NCBI GenBank assembly: GCA_024515975.1
Contig: JAMSKV010000011.1
Coordinates: 88,203 to 152,202 of the forward strand
DNA: 64,000 nt
Reading direction: 5' to 3'
Source: Endosaccharibacter trunci
GTDB lineage: Bacteria > Pseudomonadota > Alphaproteobacteria > Acetobacterales > Acetobacteraceae
The notes beneath the pieces were generated by a model that was not told where the DNA came from, did not search any database, and worked only from the letters and a program-made list of their open reading frames with translations. Both the position numbers and the translations under genes were made by a program. Position 1 is the stretch's first letter. The number at the start of each line of letters is the position of its first letter. Positions 8,058 through 17,100 of the stretch are shown piece after piece.

Positions 8058-9839
8058 TCATGCCGGCCTGTCCGCAGTCTCCGCCGGCGCGATCCAGGGA
8101 TCGGTGCCGCGCGTCCAGCGATTCTGGAACCGCCAGGCATTGTAGAGAGTCAGGTTCAGACGCCAGAAGGATTGCTGACCGCCCTGGGACTGCCGTTCCA
8201 GGTGGTAGAGACGTGCGCGCCGGTCGACCACGCACTGCTTGCCCATCGCCTGCGCCTTCCGGCACAGATCCACATCCTCGAAATCGCCGATCACATAGCC
8301 CTCGTCCAGGCCGCCGACGGCGCGCGCCAAGGAGGTGGGCATCATCAGGCAGGCGCCAGTGATGGCGTCGGCCGGTGCGATCCCGTCATCGTCCGACGGG
8401 AAGCGGCCCTTGCGCGGATGCAGCGAGAAGGTCCATCCGGCGAACTCGGGCAGGATCTCGTAGGAACAGCCCTCGTGCTGCACCGTCTCGTCCTCGAACA
8501 CCAGCAGCGCGCCCACCACGCCGACATCCGGGCGCGCATCGGCGGTTTCCACCATATGGTCGAGCCAGTCGGGCGTCTTTGGAAACACGTCGGAGTTCAG
8601 GAAGCAGACATACTCGCCGCGCGCGAGCGTCAACCCGACATTGTTGGCCGGCGCGTAGCCCACATTGGCGTCGAGCACCACCAGCCGGAACGGCAGGCGG
8701 AACCGCGCCAGGCAGGATGTGGCCAAGGCCTCGGTAGCCCGCTCCAGATTGGGATCGTCCAGCACATAGATGATCTCGTACTGACGTCCCAAGGTCCGCG
8801 AGAAGAAAGCGAGTTGCAGCTCCATGAAATCGATACGGCCGTAGAGCGGCACGATGATCGTGCAGCGGGGCGCTTCCGGCTGCACGCCCAGGGACATCTC
8901 CCGGTAGCCGACCGGCTTCTGGAGGCGGAACGCGTTCATCGCCTTCACCGCCGGGCCCAGAACATGATCGTAGGCCCGTTCCATCGCCTCGTAGCGAAGC
9001 TCGAGATGGCCCAGAGTGTCCTTGATGGTGTCGATCCCGGGCGAGCGCACCTGCTGGACACGCTTGAAGCCGATATCGCCGTTGACCGTTCTGACCTCGA
9101 AATAGACGATCTCGCCCGCCTGATAGACGCCGGCGGCATAAGCCAGGAATCCGCACAGATCGCTCAAACCGCCGAACTGCTTGGAGAAGCCTTCGCGCAC
9201 GTCCGGGCGGGCGATCGGCACGAAATGGTCCGGATCGATCACGGCGCTGTTGCCGGCGCAACGCAGGCGGATCGATTCGACGCTCTTGAACGGGTCCAGC
9301 ATCCAGCCGCGCAGCAACAGCCCGTCCGGCGGGCAGAGGGACGCGGAATCCAGCTCCAGGAACACCGGCGGCTGCAATTGGTCGAGCGTGTCGTGACCGG
9401 CGAAGGCCGGGCGGCTCAGCAGACGCAGCAGATGCGCGCGCCGGCTGGAGCGCATCGCCGTGGAGACCAGCGCCTTGGTGCGGGCGACCCCGTCGGCTTC
9501 CGTGAGATGATCCAGCGGCTCGGACGGGGTGAGACGGAAACTCTGCCCGTGGCGGGTGAGAATGACGTCCTGCAAACCCTCCGCCCGCGTGTTCTCACCG
9601 GGAACGAACAGGATCAGCCCGTAGCCGATCTTGCGCACGTCGGCACGGGGAAAGGTGATCACCACGGCATCGCCGCTGATCGTCTTCTCGCCGAGTTCCA
9701 GCGCGCAATGCGGCGCCTCGTCCTGATCGTCCCAGCCGAGATCGATCCATCCGCCGGCGAGCCAGCCATCGAGGCTCGGCGCATAGCACAGGAAATCGAC
9801 GCAGCCTTGTGACGTCACCGCTGGAAACATTCCCGACAT
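8058..9839 (-). CDS. GT2-family glycosyltransferase with large N-terminal region, cassette 2
   Basis: The protein has 593 residues. About residues 1-310 are a region I cannot classify (starting GCVDFLCYAPSLDGWLAGGWI) that probably includes beta-sandwich segments. From about 315 to 575 it is a GT-A domain: CTIIVPLYGRIDFMELQL, IIYVLDDPN, NVGYAPANNVGL, ARGEYVCFLNSDVFP (the Asp-x-Asp equivalent is NSDV), GACLMMPTSLA and DFEDVDLCRKAQAMG, ending with YHLERQSQ. This matches GT2 rhamnosyl- or galactosyl-transferase-like enzymes of O-antigen clusters. It is related throughout to the GT2 at 11292-13031. The GT4 start follows its stop by 23 bases or overlaps it. The enzyme is cytoplasmic; no membrane helix is seen. 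Confidence 0.86.
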   Translation of the reverse strand: MSGMFPAVTSQGCVDFLCYAPSLDGWLAGGWIDLGWDDQDEAPHCALELGEKTISGDAVVITFPRADVRKIGYGLILFVPGENTRAEGLQDVILTRHGQSFRLTPSEPLDHLTEADGVARTKALVSTAMRSSRRAHLLRLLSRPAFAGHDTLDQLQPPVFLELDSASLCPPDGLLLRGWMLDPFKSVESIRLRCAGNSAVIDPDHFVPIARPDVREGFSKQFGGLSDLCGFLAYAAGVYQAGEIVYFEVRTVNGDIGFKRVQQVRSPGIDTIKDTLGHLELRYEAMERAYDHVLGPAVKAMNAFRLQKPVGYREMSLGVQPEAPRCTIIVPLYGRIDFMELQLAFFSRTLGRQYEIIYVLDDPNLERATEALATSCLARFRLPFRLVVLDANVGYAPANNVGLTLARGEYVCFLNSDVFPKTPDWLDHMVETADARPDVGVVGALLVFEDETVQHEGCSYEILPEFAGWTFSLHPRKGRFPSDDDGIAPADAITGACLMMPTSLARAVGGLDEGYVIGDFEDVDLCRKAQAMGKQCVVDRRARLYHLERQSQGGQQSFWRLNLTLYNAWRFQNRWTRGTDPWIAPAETADRPA

Positions 9840-9910
9840 TGGTTCCGCCGCCTGTTCGTCTCGAGATCATTTCACCATGGAACCCGGCTGCGACCAACAG
9901 CCGGACCGTT

Positions 9911-11299
9911 TCACCCGATGCCGAAACGCGGCACCGCCCGGGGCGGGGGTGGCGGTTCGGCGACCGCCAATTCCGATGGCGGCAGCGGGTGATGGGGCGT
10001 CTCCGGCAGCACGCGCGCAGGCCGCGTCCCGCCCAGAAGCGCGCGATACAGCGCCAGATGAGCATCGAACGCGGTCTGCCCATCCCACCGTACGGCTGCC
10101 TGCTGGCCTAGCCTGGCAACCTCGCCCGGATCGGCCGCCAGATCGCACAGCGCATCGGCCAGCGCCCGGGCGTTGCCCACGGCGAAATGCGCGCCGGTGA
10201 CGCCCGGCTGCACTTTCTCGGCCATGCCGCCGATATCCGAACACAGCACCGGACGACCGTTGCGAAACGCCTCCTGGATGACCACCGGCGAATTTTCCCA
10301 CCAGATCGACGGCACCAGAACCAGATCCACGGCCGCCATCAGGCCATCCACAGCCTGATTGTCGTAAGCACCATGAAACGCGATCGTACTGCCGGCCTGC
10401 GCGATCCGCTCCAGGAATTGCTGCTGGTAGGCAGGCGGCTGATTGGTGTGATCGCCATGGATCGAGAACACGATATCGGTGCGCTCGTCGCGTTGCAGCA
10501 GCTCGGCCGCATTCAGCAGCACGTCAATACCCTTGAGCTGCGAGATCTGGCCGAAGAAACCCACCACCAGGCGCCCTGGCCGCGTCGCGCGCGGCGCCGT
10601 CACGGGCCGTGCGTTCGACCGCGGCACGTTCTCGATCACCGCGATCTTCTCTTCCGGGACGCCCCATTCGGCGTAGCGACCGGCCAGAAACCGGCTCGGC
10701 GCGATGACCTGATCGACGTGGTCGAGGAAATGCCGGACATAGAGCTGGCGTAGAAAGAAATCCTGAGGCTCGACCTCCGGAAAGCAGCGCGCGCAGGAGA
10801 CCGGATCGGCCCGGAAACACAAGGCGTTGGTCTGTCGCTTCACCATCTGCCCCTGCTGATGGCAGATCGCCAGGAACTCGTGCAGCGTCAGAACCAGCCG
10901 GGCGTCGGGCAGGGTTTCGCGCACGTGGAAGAACGTTTCCATGCCGAAATTGACATAGTGATGCAGATGCACGATCTGCGGATCCACCGCGCGCAGCATC
11001 GCGCGGAAATCGCGCGGAAACGCCATGTCGCGGTTGGCGAACTTGAAGACATCGAAGTCACCGACCGTGTAGAGGTGGTCGTTTTCCGCGAAAGGCTGGG
11101 TCAGTGCCCGGCCCGCGCGCTGGAACGCACCACCGCGCGCGCAGCCGAGATAATGTGCCGACCAGCCGGGCTCGGCTTCCAGCCGCTCGAACAAGGCGTG
11201 CGAGGCCACCTCGGAGCCGCCATTCTGGACGCGCGGATGACTGTGCGAACCGATCAGCACACGCAAGGGCGCTTCGGTGGACAAGGGAAGATCAGGCAT
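9911..11299 (-). CDS. GT4-family glycosyltransferase, cassette 1
   Basis: The protein has 462 residues from the ATG at 11299, which has GGAG about 9 bases upstream and overlaps the stop of the upstream GT2 gene by 8 bases, pointing to translational coupling. Features are SHSHPRVQNGGSEVASHALFERL, HLHHYVNFGMETFF, LTLHEFLAICHQQGQMVK, a Cys pair in VSCARCFP, GFFGQISQLKG, FHGAYDN, VPSIWWENSPVVIQEAF and NGRPVLCSDIGGMAEKV. These place it in GT4 and make it a clear paralogue of the GT4 at 6598-8034. The last 35 residues are proline-rich (PPPPPRAVPRFG) and absent from the paralogue. Donor and acceptor are unknown; WWENSPVVIQEAF in both copies suggests the same type of donor. Confidence 0.88.
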   Translation of the reverse strand: MPDLPLSTEAPLRVLIGSHSHPRVQNGGSEVASHALFERLEAEPGWSAHYLGCARGGAFQRAGRALTQPFAENDHLYTVGDFDVFKFANRDMAFPRDFRAMLRAVDPQIVHLHHYVNFGMETFFHVRETLPDARLVLTLHEFLAICHQQGQMVKRQTNALCFRADPVSCARCFPEVEPQDFFLRQLYVRHFLDHVDQVIAPSRFLAGRYAEWGVPEEKIAVIENVPRSNARPVTAPRATRPGRLVVGFFGQISQLKGIDVLLNAAELLQRDERTDIVFSIHGDHTNQPPAYQQQFLERIAQAGSTIAFHGAYDNQAVDGLMAAVDLVLVPSIWWENSPVVIQEAFRNGRPVLCSDIGGMAEKVQPGVTGAHFAVGNARALADALCDLAADPGEVARLGQQAAVRWDGQTAFDAHLALYRALLGGTRPARVLPETPHHPLPPSELAVAEPPPPPRAVPRFGIG

Positions 11300-13031
11300 C
11301 CGCACGCACTCCCGCCTCGGCGGCGAGGCGCCGGCCCCAACGCTTCTGGTGCAGCCAGGCATTGTAGAGCGTCACGTTGAGACGCCACGGTTCGGCGCCG
11401 GTGATCTGCGATTTGCGCTCCAGATGGAACAACGACACGTCGTGATCCACGGCGCAGCCGACACCCAGGCCACGGGCGCGCAGACACAAATCGGAATCCT
11501 CGAAATCGCCGATCACGAACGCCTCGTCGAATCCGCCCAGCGATTCGGCCAGTTCGCGGGTCATCACCATGCAGGCGCCGGTGATCACACGCGCCCGCAC
11601 CAGGCCGGACAGGGCCTCCGGCCTCTCGCCCTTGCCGGGATGGGTCGGAAACAGCCAGCCGCCGAATTCCGGCAGCGGCGCATACTCCATGCCCTGGTGC
11701 TGCACGCTGCCATCCTCGAACAGCAACAGCGGACCGACGATGCCGGTTTCGGGCAGCCGGTCCAGATCCGCCACCAGACGATCGAGCCAGTCGGGCGCCG
11801 TGCCGAACACGTCGGAATTGAGGAAGCACACGGTTCTGCCCGCGGCCAGGGACAGACCGACATTGCACGCCGGCGCGAAACCGAGATTGTCGTTCTGCAG
11901 CCACAGCCGGATCGGCACGCCGAACCGCCGGAAGAGAGTATCAGCGAGATGCGTGGCGGCGCCTGCGGCGGCCGGATCGTCCACCACATAGATCAGCTCA
12001 TGCCGATCGCCGAAACCGTTTCCCGCGAACAGCGCGACCTGGACCTCCATGTAATCGAGCCTTCCGTAGAGCGGCACGATCACGGAACAGACCGGCTCGG
12101 CCGGCGCGCGCCCGAACCGGATCTCCCGCCCGTCGCGCTTGCCGGCCAAACGGTCGGCGTTCAGCGCGGTGAGCGTGGGACCGAGACGGTCGAAAACGGA
12201 AGCCACCTCGTCGTAGCGCGGCGAAAGATTGGCCAGGGCGGCGCGAATGGCAACCAGGCCGTGCTGCGCAGACAAACGCACCGGGTGGTAGCCCACATCG
12301 CCATGGACGGTCTCGATTTCCACGAAGCAGGGCTCGCCCGGCTCGAGACAGTTCTCGGCGGGAAGCAAAAAGCCGCACCGCACCTGACGCGAGCGCAGAC
12401 GATCGCCATGCTTCGCCAGAACATCGGCGCGGTCCAGACGGATCGCCGTATCGATCGCCAGTTTCGTGGAGCGCCCCCCGGAGCGCAGGCGCACCGTGCG
12501 GACGGCATCGGGCGCACTCAGCATCCAGCCGCTCAGCAGCAGCCCGGTAGTCCCGGTCGCGACCGCCTCGTCGATCTGAAACGCCACCTGCCCGTCCAGA
12601 CGATCCAGCGTGTCGCGTCCCTCGAAGCCGGAGCGATCCAGCACGGCACGCAGCCGCTCGCCGGACATGCCGGGCGCCACACGCTGCTGACGCATGCGAT
12701 CCAGCAATGCGCGGTTCGCCGTGTGTTCGGTTCCGGCCGTGCTGTCTAGCCGGACCGGCCCGTCGCCGGCCTCGATCTCAACGAACAGAAGGCGGCCGAG
12801 GGCTGGGTCGGAACCTGGCAGATGGATCGCCACGCCACGGCCCTGGCCGCCCAGGTCGTCGCGCAGCGTATGGGCGACCAGCCCCTCGGCCGAGGCAGTG
12901 CCTTTCTCGAAGCCCAGGGAAACGGGGCGGAAGCCCGGGAGACCGTCCGCCGTCTCGATCGGCGCCCAGCCACACAGCAGATAACTGCCGGTCGCTTCCG
13001 AATAACCGTGAATGTCGACGCAGCCGTTCAT
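11292..13031 (-). CDS. GT2-family glycosyltransferase with large N-terminal region, cassette 1
   Basis: The 579 residues begin at the ATG at 13031 (AAGAAGAA just upstream). As in its paralogue at 8058-9839, residues 1-300 are an unclassified region starting GCVDIHGYSEATGSYLLCGWAP, followed by a GT-A domain: CSVIVPLYGRLDYMEVQVALF, LIYVVDDP, NLGFAPACNVGLSLAAGR, VCFLNSDVFG, GACMVMTRELAESLGGFDEAF and DFEDSDLCLRARGLG, ending LFHLERKSQ. The order of motifs fits an inverting GT2 enzyme. It is 45 bases downstream of galE and overlaps the next GT4 gene. The N-terminal region is about as long as the catalytic domain and may recognise the acceptor glycan or a partner protein. Confidence 0.87.
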   Translation of the reverse strand: MNGCVDIHGYSEATGSYLLCGWAPIETADGLPGFRPVSLGFEKGTASAEGLVAHTLRDDLGGQGRGVAIHLPGSDPALGRLLFVEIEAGDGPVRLDSTAGTEHTANRALLDRMRQQRVAPGMSGERLRAVLDRSGFEGRDTLDRLDGQVAFQIDEAVATGTTGLLLSGWMLSAPDAVRTVRLRSGGRSTKLAIDTAIRLDRADVLAKHGDRLRSRQVRCGFLLPAENCLEPGEPCFVEIETVHGDVGYHPVRLSAQHGLVAIRAALANLSPRYDEVASVFDRLGPTLTALNADRLAGKRDGREIRFGRAPAEPVCSVIVPLYGRLDYMEVQVALFAGNGFGDRHELIYVVDDPAAAGAATHLADTLFRRFGVPIRLWLQNDNLGFAPACNVGLSLAAGRTVCFLNSDVFGTAPDWLDRLVADLDRLPETGIVGPLLLFEDGSVQHQGMEYAPLPEFGGWLFPTHPGKGERPEALSGLVRARVITGACMVMTRELAESLGGFDEAFVIGDFEDSDLCLRARGLGVGCAVDHDVSLFHLERKSQITGAEPWRLNVTLYNAWLHQKRWGRRLAAEAGVRADA

Positions 13032-13076
13032 CTGGTTCTTCTTATAAGCCTGTCCGGGCTACGGTCGACAGCCGGT

Positions 13077-14066
13077 TCAGCCCTCGTTGCCGTAGCCGTT
13101 CGGATGCGCTCTCCGCCAATTGATGGCCGTGGATACGATCTCGTCCAGTTCGGTGTAGCGCGGCGCCCAGCCGGTTTCGGCCCGGATCCGGGCGGAGCTC
13201 GCCACCAGGATCGCCGGATCGCCCGGGCGGCGCTCGACGATTCGCATGGGCACGCGTACGCCGCTGACCCGCTCCACGCTGCGGATCACCTCCAGCACGG
13301 AATGGCCGGTGCCGCTGCCGAGATTGTAGGTGACGCTGCCTTCGTCGAGCCGGCCCAGAGCCGCCAGATGTGCCTGCGCCAGATCGGACACATGCACGTA
13401 ATCGCGGATGCAGGTGCCGTCCGGAGTCGGATAATCACTGCCGAACACGACGATCTCGGGGCGCAGACCAAGGGCGGCATCGATCACCAGCGGGATCAGA
13501 TGGGTCTCGGGGCGATGATCCTCGCCGGACCTTCCTTCGGCATCGGCCCCGGCGGCATTGAAATAGCGCAGGCAGGCGTAGCGGAGGCCATGGATGCGAT
13601 CGGCCCAGTGCAGGGCGCGCTCGATCATCAGCTTGCTTTCGCCGTAGGGCGAGCCGGGATCGATCCGTGTTTCCTCCGTGATCGGCGTGGTGTCCGGGTT
13701 GCCGAACAAGGCCGCGGTGGAAGACAGGATGAAACGCTTGACGCCATGCCGGACGCAGGCATCGATCAGAGCAAAGCCGAGCCCTGCATTCTCCTGAAGA
13801 TAGAAGAAAGGCCGCTGCATGCTTTCGCCAACCAGCGACAGGGCGGCGAAATGCAGCACGCCGTCCCAGCCGCCTTCGGCCAGGACGGCGTCAAGCGCGG
13901 CCGCGTCGGCCAGATCTGCCTCCACCAGCCGGACGGAGCCTGGCAGAACCTCGCGATGTCCCTGACGCAGATTGTCATAGACCACGACCTCGTCGCCGCG
14001 ATCGTGGAGCGCCCAGACGACGTTGCTGCCGACATAGCCGGCTCCACCTGTGACCAGGAGTTTCAC
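13077..14066 (-). CDS. galE: UDP-glucose 4-epimerase (GalE)
   Basis: GalE interconverts UDP-glucose and UDP-galactose and so supplies UDP-galactose for the glycosyltransferases downstream. The 329 residues begin at a GTG (14066) with GAGG five bases before it; the longer frame to 14213 only reads into the next gene. An extended SDR Rossmann fold is visible: TGGAGYVG (6-13), SSTAALFG (115-122), catalytic Tyr141-x3-Lys145 in SPYGESK, the conserved RYFNAAGAD and RDYVHVSDLA. Length and motifs are standard for bacterial GalE. It is the promoter-proximal gene of the minus-strand glycan locus, 82 bases downstream of the giant gene's stop. Confidence 0.95.
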   Translation of the reverse strand: MKLLVTGGAGYVGSNVVWALHDRGDEVVVYDNLRQGHREVLPGSVRLVEADLADAAALDAVLAEGGWDGVLHFAALSLVGESMQRPFFYLQENAGLGFALIDACVRHGVKRFILSSTAALFGNPDTTPITEETRIDPGSPYGESKLMIERALHWADRIHGLRYACLRYFNAAGADAEGRSGEDHRPETHLIPLVIDAALGLRPEIVVFGSDYPTPDGTCIRDYVHVSDLAQAHLAALGRLDEGSVTYNLGSGTGHSVLEVIRSVERVSGVRVPMRIVERRPGDPAILVASSARIRAETGWAPRYTELDEIVSTAINWRRAHPNGYGNEG

Positions 14067-14148
14067 CGCAGCCTCGCTTTTCCCAACGTTCCGGACATCG
14101 GAATTATGGCCGAAACAACCGGTCGGGTCGAGGCTGCGGCATTCCCTT

Positions 14149-17100
14149 CTACCGCAGAACCACAGCAGCAGCATCCACATGCGAGAGGCCGAGCAGGGTG
14201 ATGGTCGCGCCATCCGACAGGATCAGTCTGGTTCCGCCTGCCACCGCGTTCTGGGTATAGGCCGCGCCATTGCCCGAGCTGGTGGTTCCATAGCCGCTCA
14301 GTTGCAAATGATCCTTTGTGGTGTTGAACCCGCTCACGGTGAGAACGGCACCAGCCGACAATCCTTTGGTGAACGAGAGCAGTTCGGAGCCGGTGCCGTC
14401 GGTCAGCGTGGTATGGGTGGCCCCGACAACGTCGACCGTCTGGGTGCCCGAACCGCCGGTGATGGTGGCGGCGCCGCTGGCGAGTTGGATGTGCGAGGCG
14501 CCCGTTCCTCCGGTGACGCTCATGGCGCCGGTATCGCCGATGATGGTTTCGCCGCCGGCGCCGAGCTTGATCGTCGCCGCGCCGGTTCCGCCATGCGGAC
14601 CATGGATGATGGAGCCGATGGCGCCGTTCACCGTGTCTCCCGCCGCGGAGAAGATGTTGGTGGATTTGTTGTCTGCGCCGTTCAGAACCGTAGCCCCGCC
14701 GCCGATCAGCGTGTCGTTGCCGCCGGCTGCGTTCAGCGTGGTGGCGCCCGTTCCCGCCGTCAGAACCGAGCGACCGCCCGTGCCGGCCGTGAACATCCCG
14801 CCGCCCGCCCCGCCCGATACTGTATCCGCGGCACTGTTGCCGCCGAGGAAGGTGAAGCGATTACTGCCGGACGCGAACACCGAGCCCGAGCCGGCCGAAA
14901 TCGTGTCCCCAAGCCCGGCGGACACGGTGTCGATGCCGCTGGAGAGATTGATGGTCTCGCCGCCGGCCGACGTGATCAGATCGTTGCCGGGATTGGTATC
15001 GGTAAAGGTCAGCGATGCGCCCGACAGAGAAATGTGAAGATTGGCCACCTTGCCATTGGCCGGGGTGAGCATCAGTCCCGCAAGGGCATGGGCGTCAGCA
15101 GCCGTGGTGCCCGAGACCGTGAAGCTGTTGCCGGTCACCGTGCCCCCGCTCGTCGCCCGGAGCGCATCCGCGGTGGTGCCGGTGGAGATGGTGATGGTGC
15201 TGGTCGCGGTCGTGCCGGCGGCGATCTGGGCAGCATTGGCGCCGACCGGGTCGGCCACTTTGACTGCGACCGCCGGATTGCCCACGACGAGGTTGGTTTG
15301 TCCTGAGATGGTTCCTGCGTTGTCTGTGATGGAGAGGTTGAGGGCGGCGTTTCCGCTGGCGCCGGATGCGGGTGTGTATCGGATGGCAGCCAGGCTGCTG
15401 TCGATCTGGGCCTGCGTGCCGACGAGGGTGACGGTCGATCCGTCGGCGGAAACGGTGCTGGCGGCCGCCACCGCGCCCGACAGGGACAGCACGCCCAGCA
15501 CCGTGCTGCTGAGTGCCACCGTCGCGGTCAGCACCGTGGCCGCGTTCTCGGCATAGACCTGCGCCACCGCATACGGCGCGATCGCCGCCGTGCCCACCAC
15601 GCTTTCGCTCTTCTGCACCCCCGTCATGATCGCATCCACGGTGCTGCCCACCGTCTCCAGCCCGGACTCAGACGCGCTCGGCGTCAGTCCCAGCGTGGCC
15701 ACATAGCTCGCCACCGCAGGCGCCAGCTGGTTGCTGGCGATCACCGTGCTGGTCGGCGAACCCAGCACCAGCACCTGGCTCGGCAGCGTGCCCGCCGCCT
15801 GCAGCTGCGTCATCACGGACCTGGTCTCGTCCATGAACGACCCATCGCCATAGGCGCGCAGCGTCATGGTCGAGCGCAGACCGTTCTGCGTCGCCCAGGC
15901 GATGTCGTTCTCGATCGCCGTCAGCGCCGAGGCGCCGCCCGCCAGAATGCTGTAGGGCGTCACGTCCAGATCGATCCCGCCGCCATACAGCGCCGCCGCC
16001 CGCAGATTGGCCGTCGCCGCGGACGACGAGAAATCCTGGATCCCCGACACCGCGATCGACACGTTCATCATGCCGAACCCGCGCAGCGTGTTCACATAGG
16101 CCTGCATCTCGCTCAGATCGGCAGCGGTGGCGTTGGTCGAGAGCGGCAGGAACAGGCTGCCCTCGGTGGCGCCAAACCCGGATCCCGCCACCAGACGACC
16201 ATAGCCGTTCTGCGTCAGCACGCCCGTGCCCGCGCCCGCGTTGCCCCAGGAAGCGGCCTGCGCCGCCGTGACCGGACCCGTGGCGCTGATCGCGCTCGAC
16301 CCGCTCACCACCACCCCCGACGGCAGCGCCGTGCTCGACAGCGTGTTGGCGGTGCTCGTCGTCTGCGCCAGGATCTGGTTCAGCTGGTTCGCGGCCGTGC
16401 CCGACTGCGCGTTGGCGCCATACACCGCAACCGTGGTGCTCTGGCCCGGCGCCAGCATGTAGTAGCCGTTGCTGTTGTCCGACAGGAACGGCGTGTAGCC
16501 CGCCGCCGTCGGCGTGTTGCCGATCTGGTAGGTGCCGGTCGAATTGCTCAGCACCGTCCCCTCGTAGATGTTCACCGTGCTGTTGCCGGTGTTGGTCAGC
16601 GTCACCGTGCCCCCGGCCATCTCCTGCGCCAGCAGGCTCGGCGCGGAACCGGTGATCGCAGCCCCGCCGATCCCCGACAGCGTCGTGATCGCGTTCGCCG
16701 GAACGTTGCCCGCATAGCCCGCCTGCAGCGCCTCAACCGTCAGCGTGAGCGACCCGCCCGCAGGCACCACGAACGACCCCAATGACCCGTCGCCGCTCGT
16801 CCCCGCCACCCAGTTCGCATTGCCAAGCGCGCTCTGCACCACCTGGAACTGCACGCCAGAGGCCGTCGAGGCGATCGTCCCCACCGGGATCGTCAGCGAT
16901 CCCTTCGTCGTGTTCGAGACCGTGATCGTCTGCTGCGCCACCAAAGGCGTCGCCGTCAGCGTGAACACCCCGGCCGCCGTCCCAGCCCACGCAGTCTGCA
17001 GCGCAGAACCGCCACCGCTCACTACCGTCGAGACAATCCCGTTGTAGTCGTCCACAAGACCAATCGAACCCGTCGAAACCAGCGGCTGCGACACAGACGA

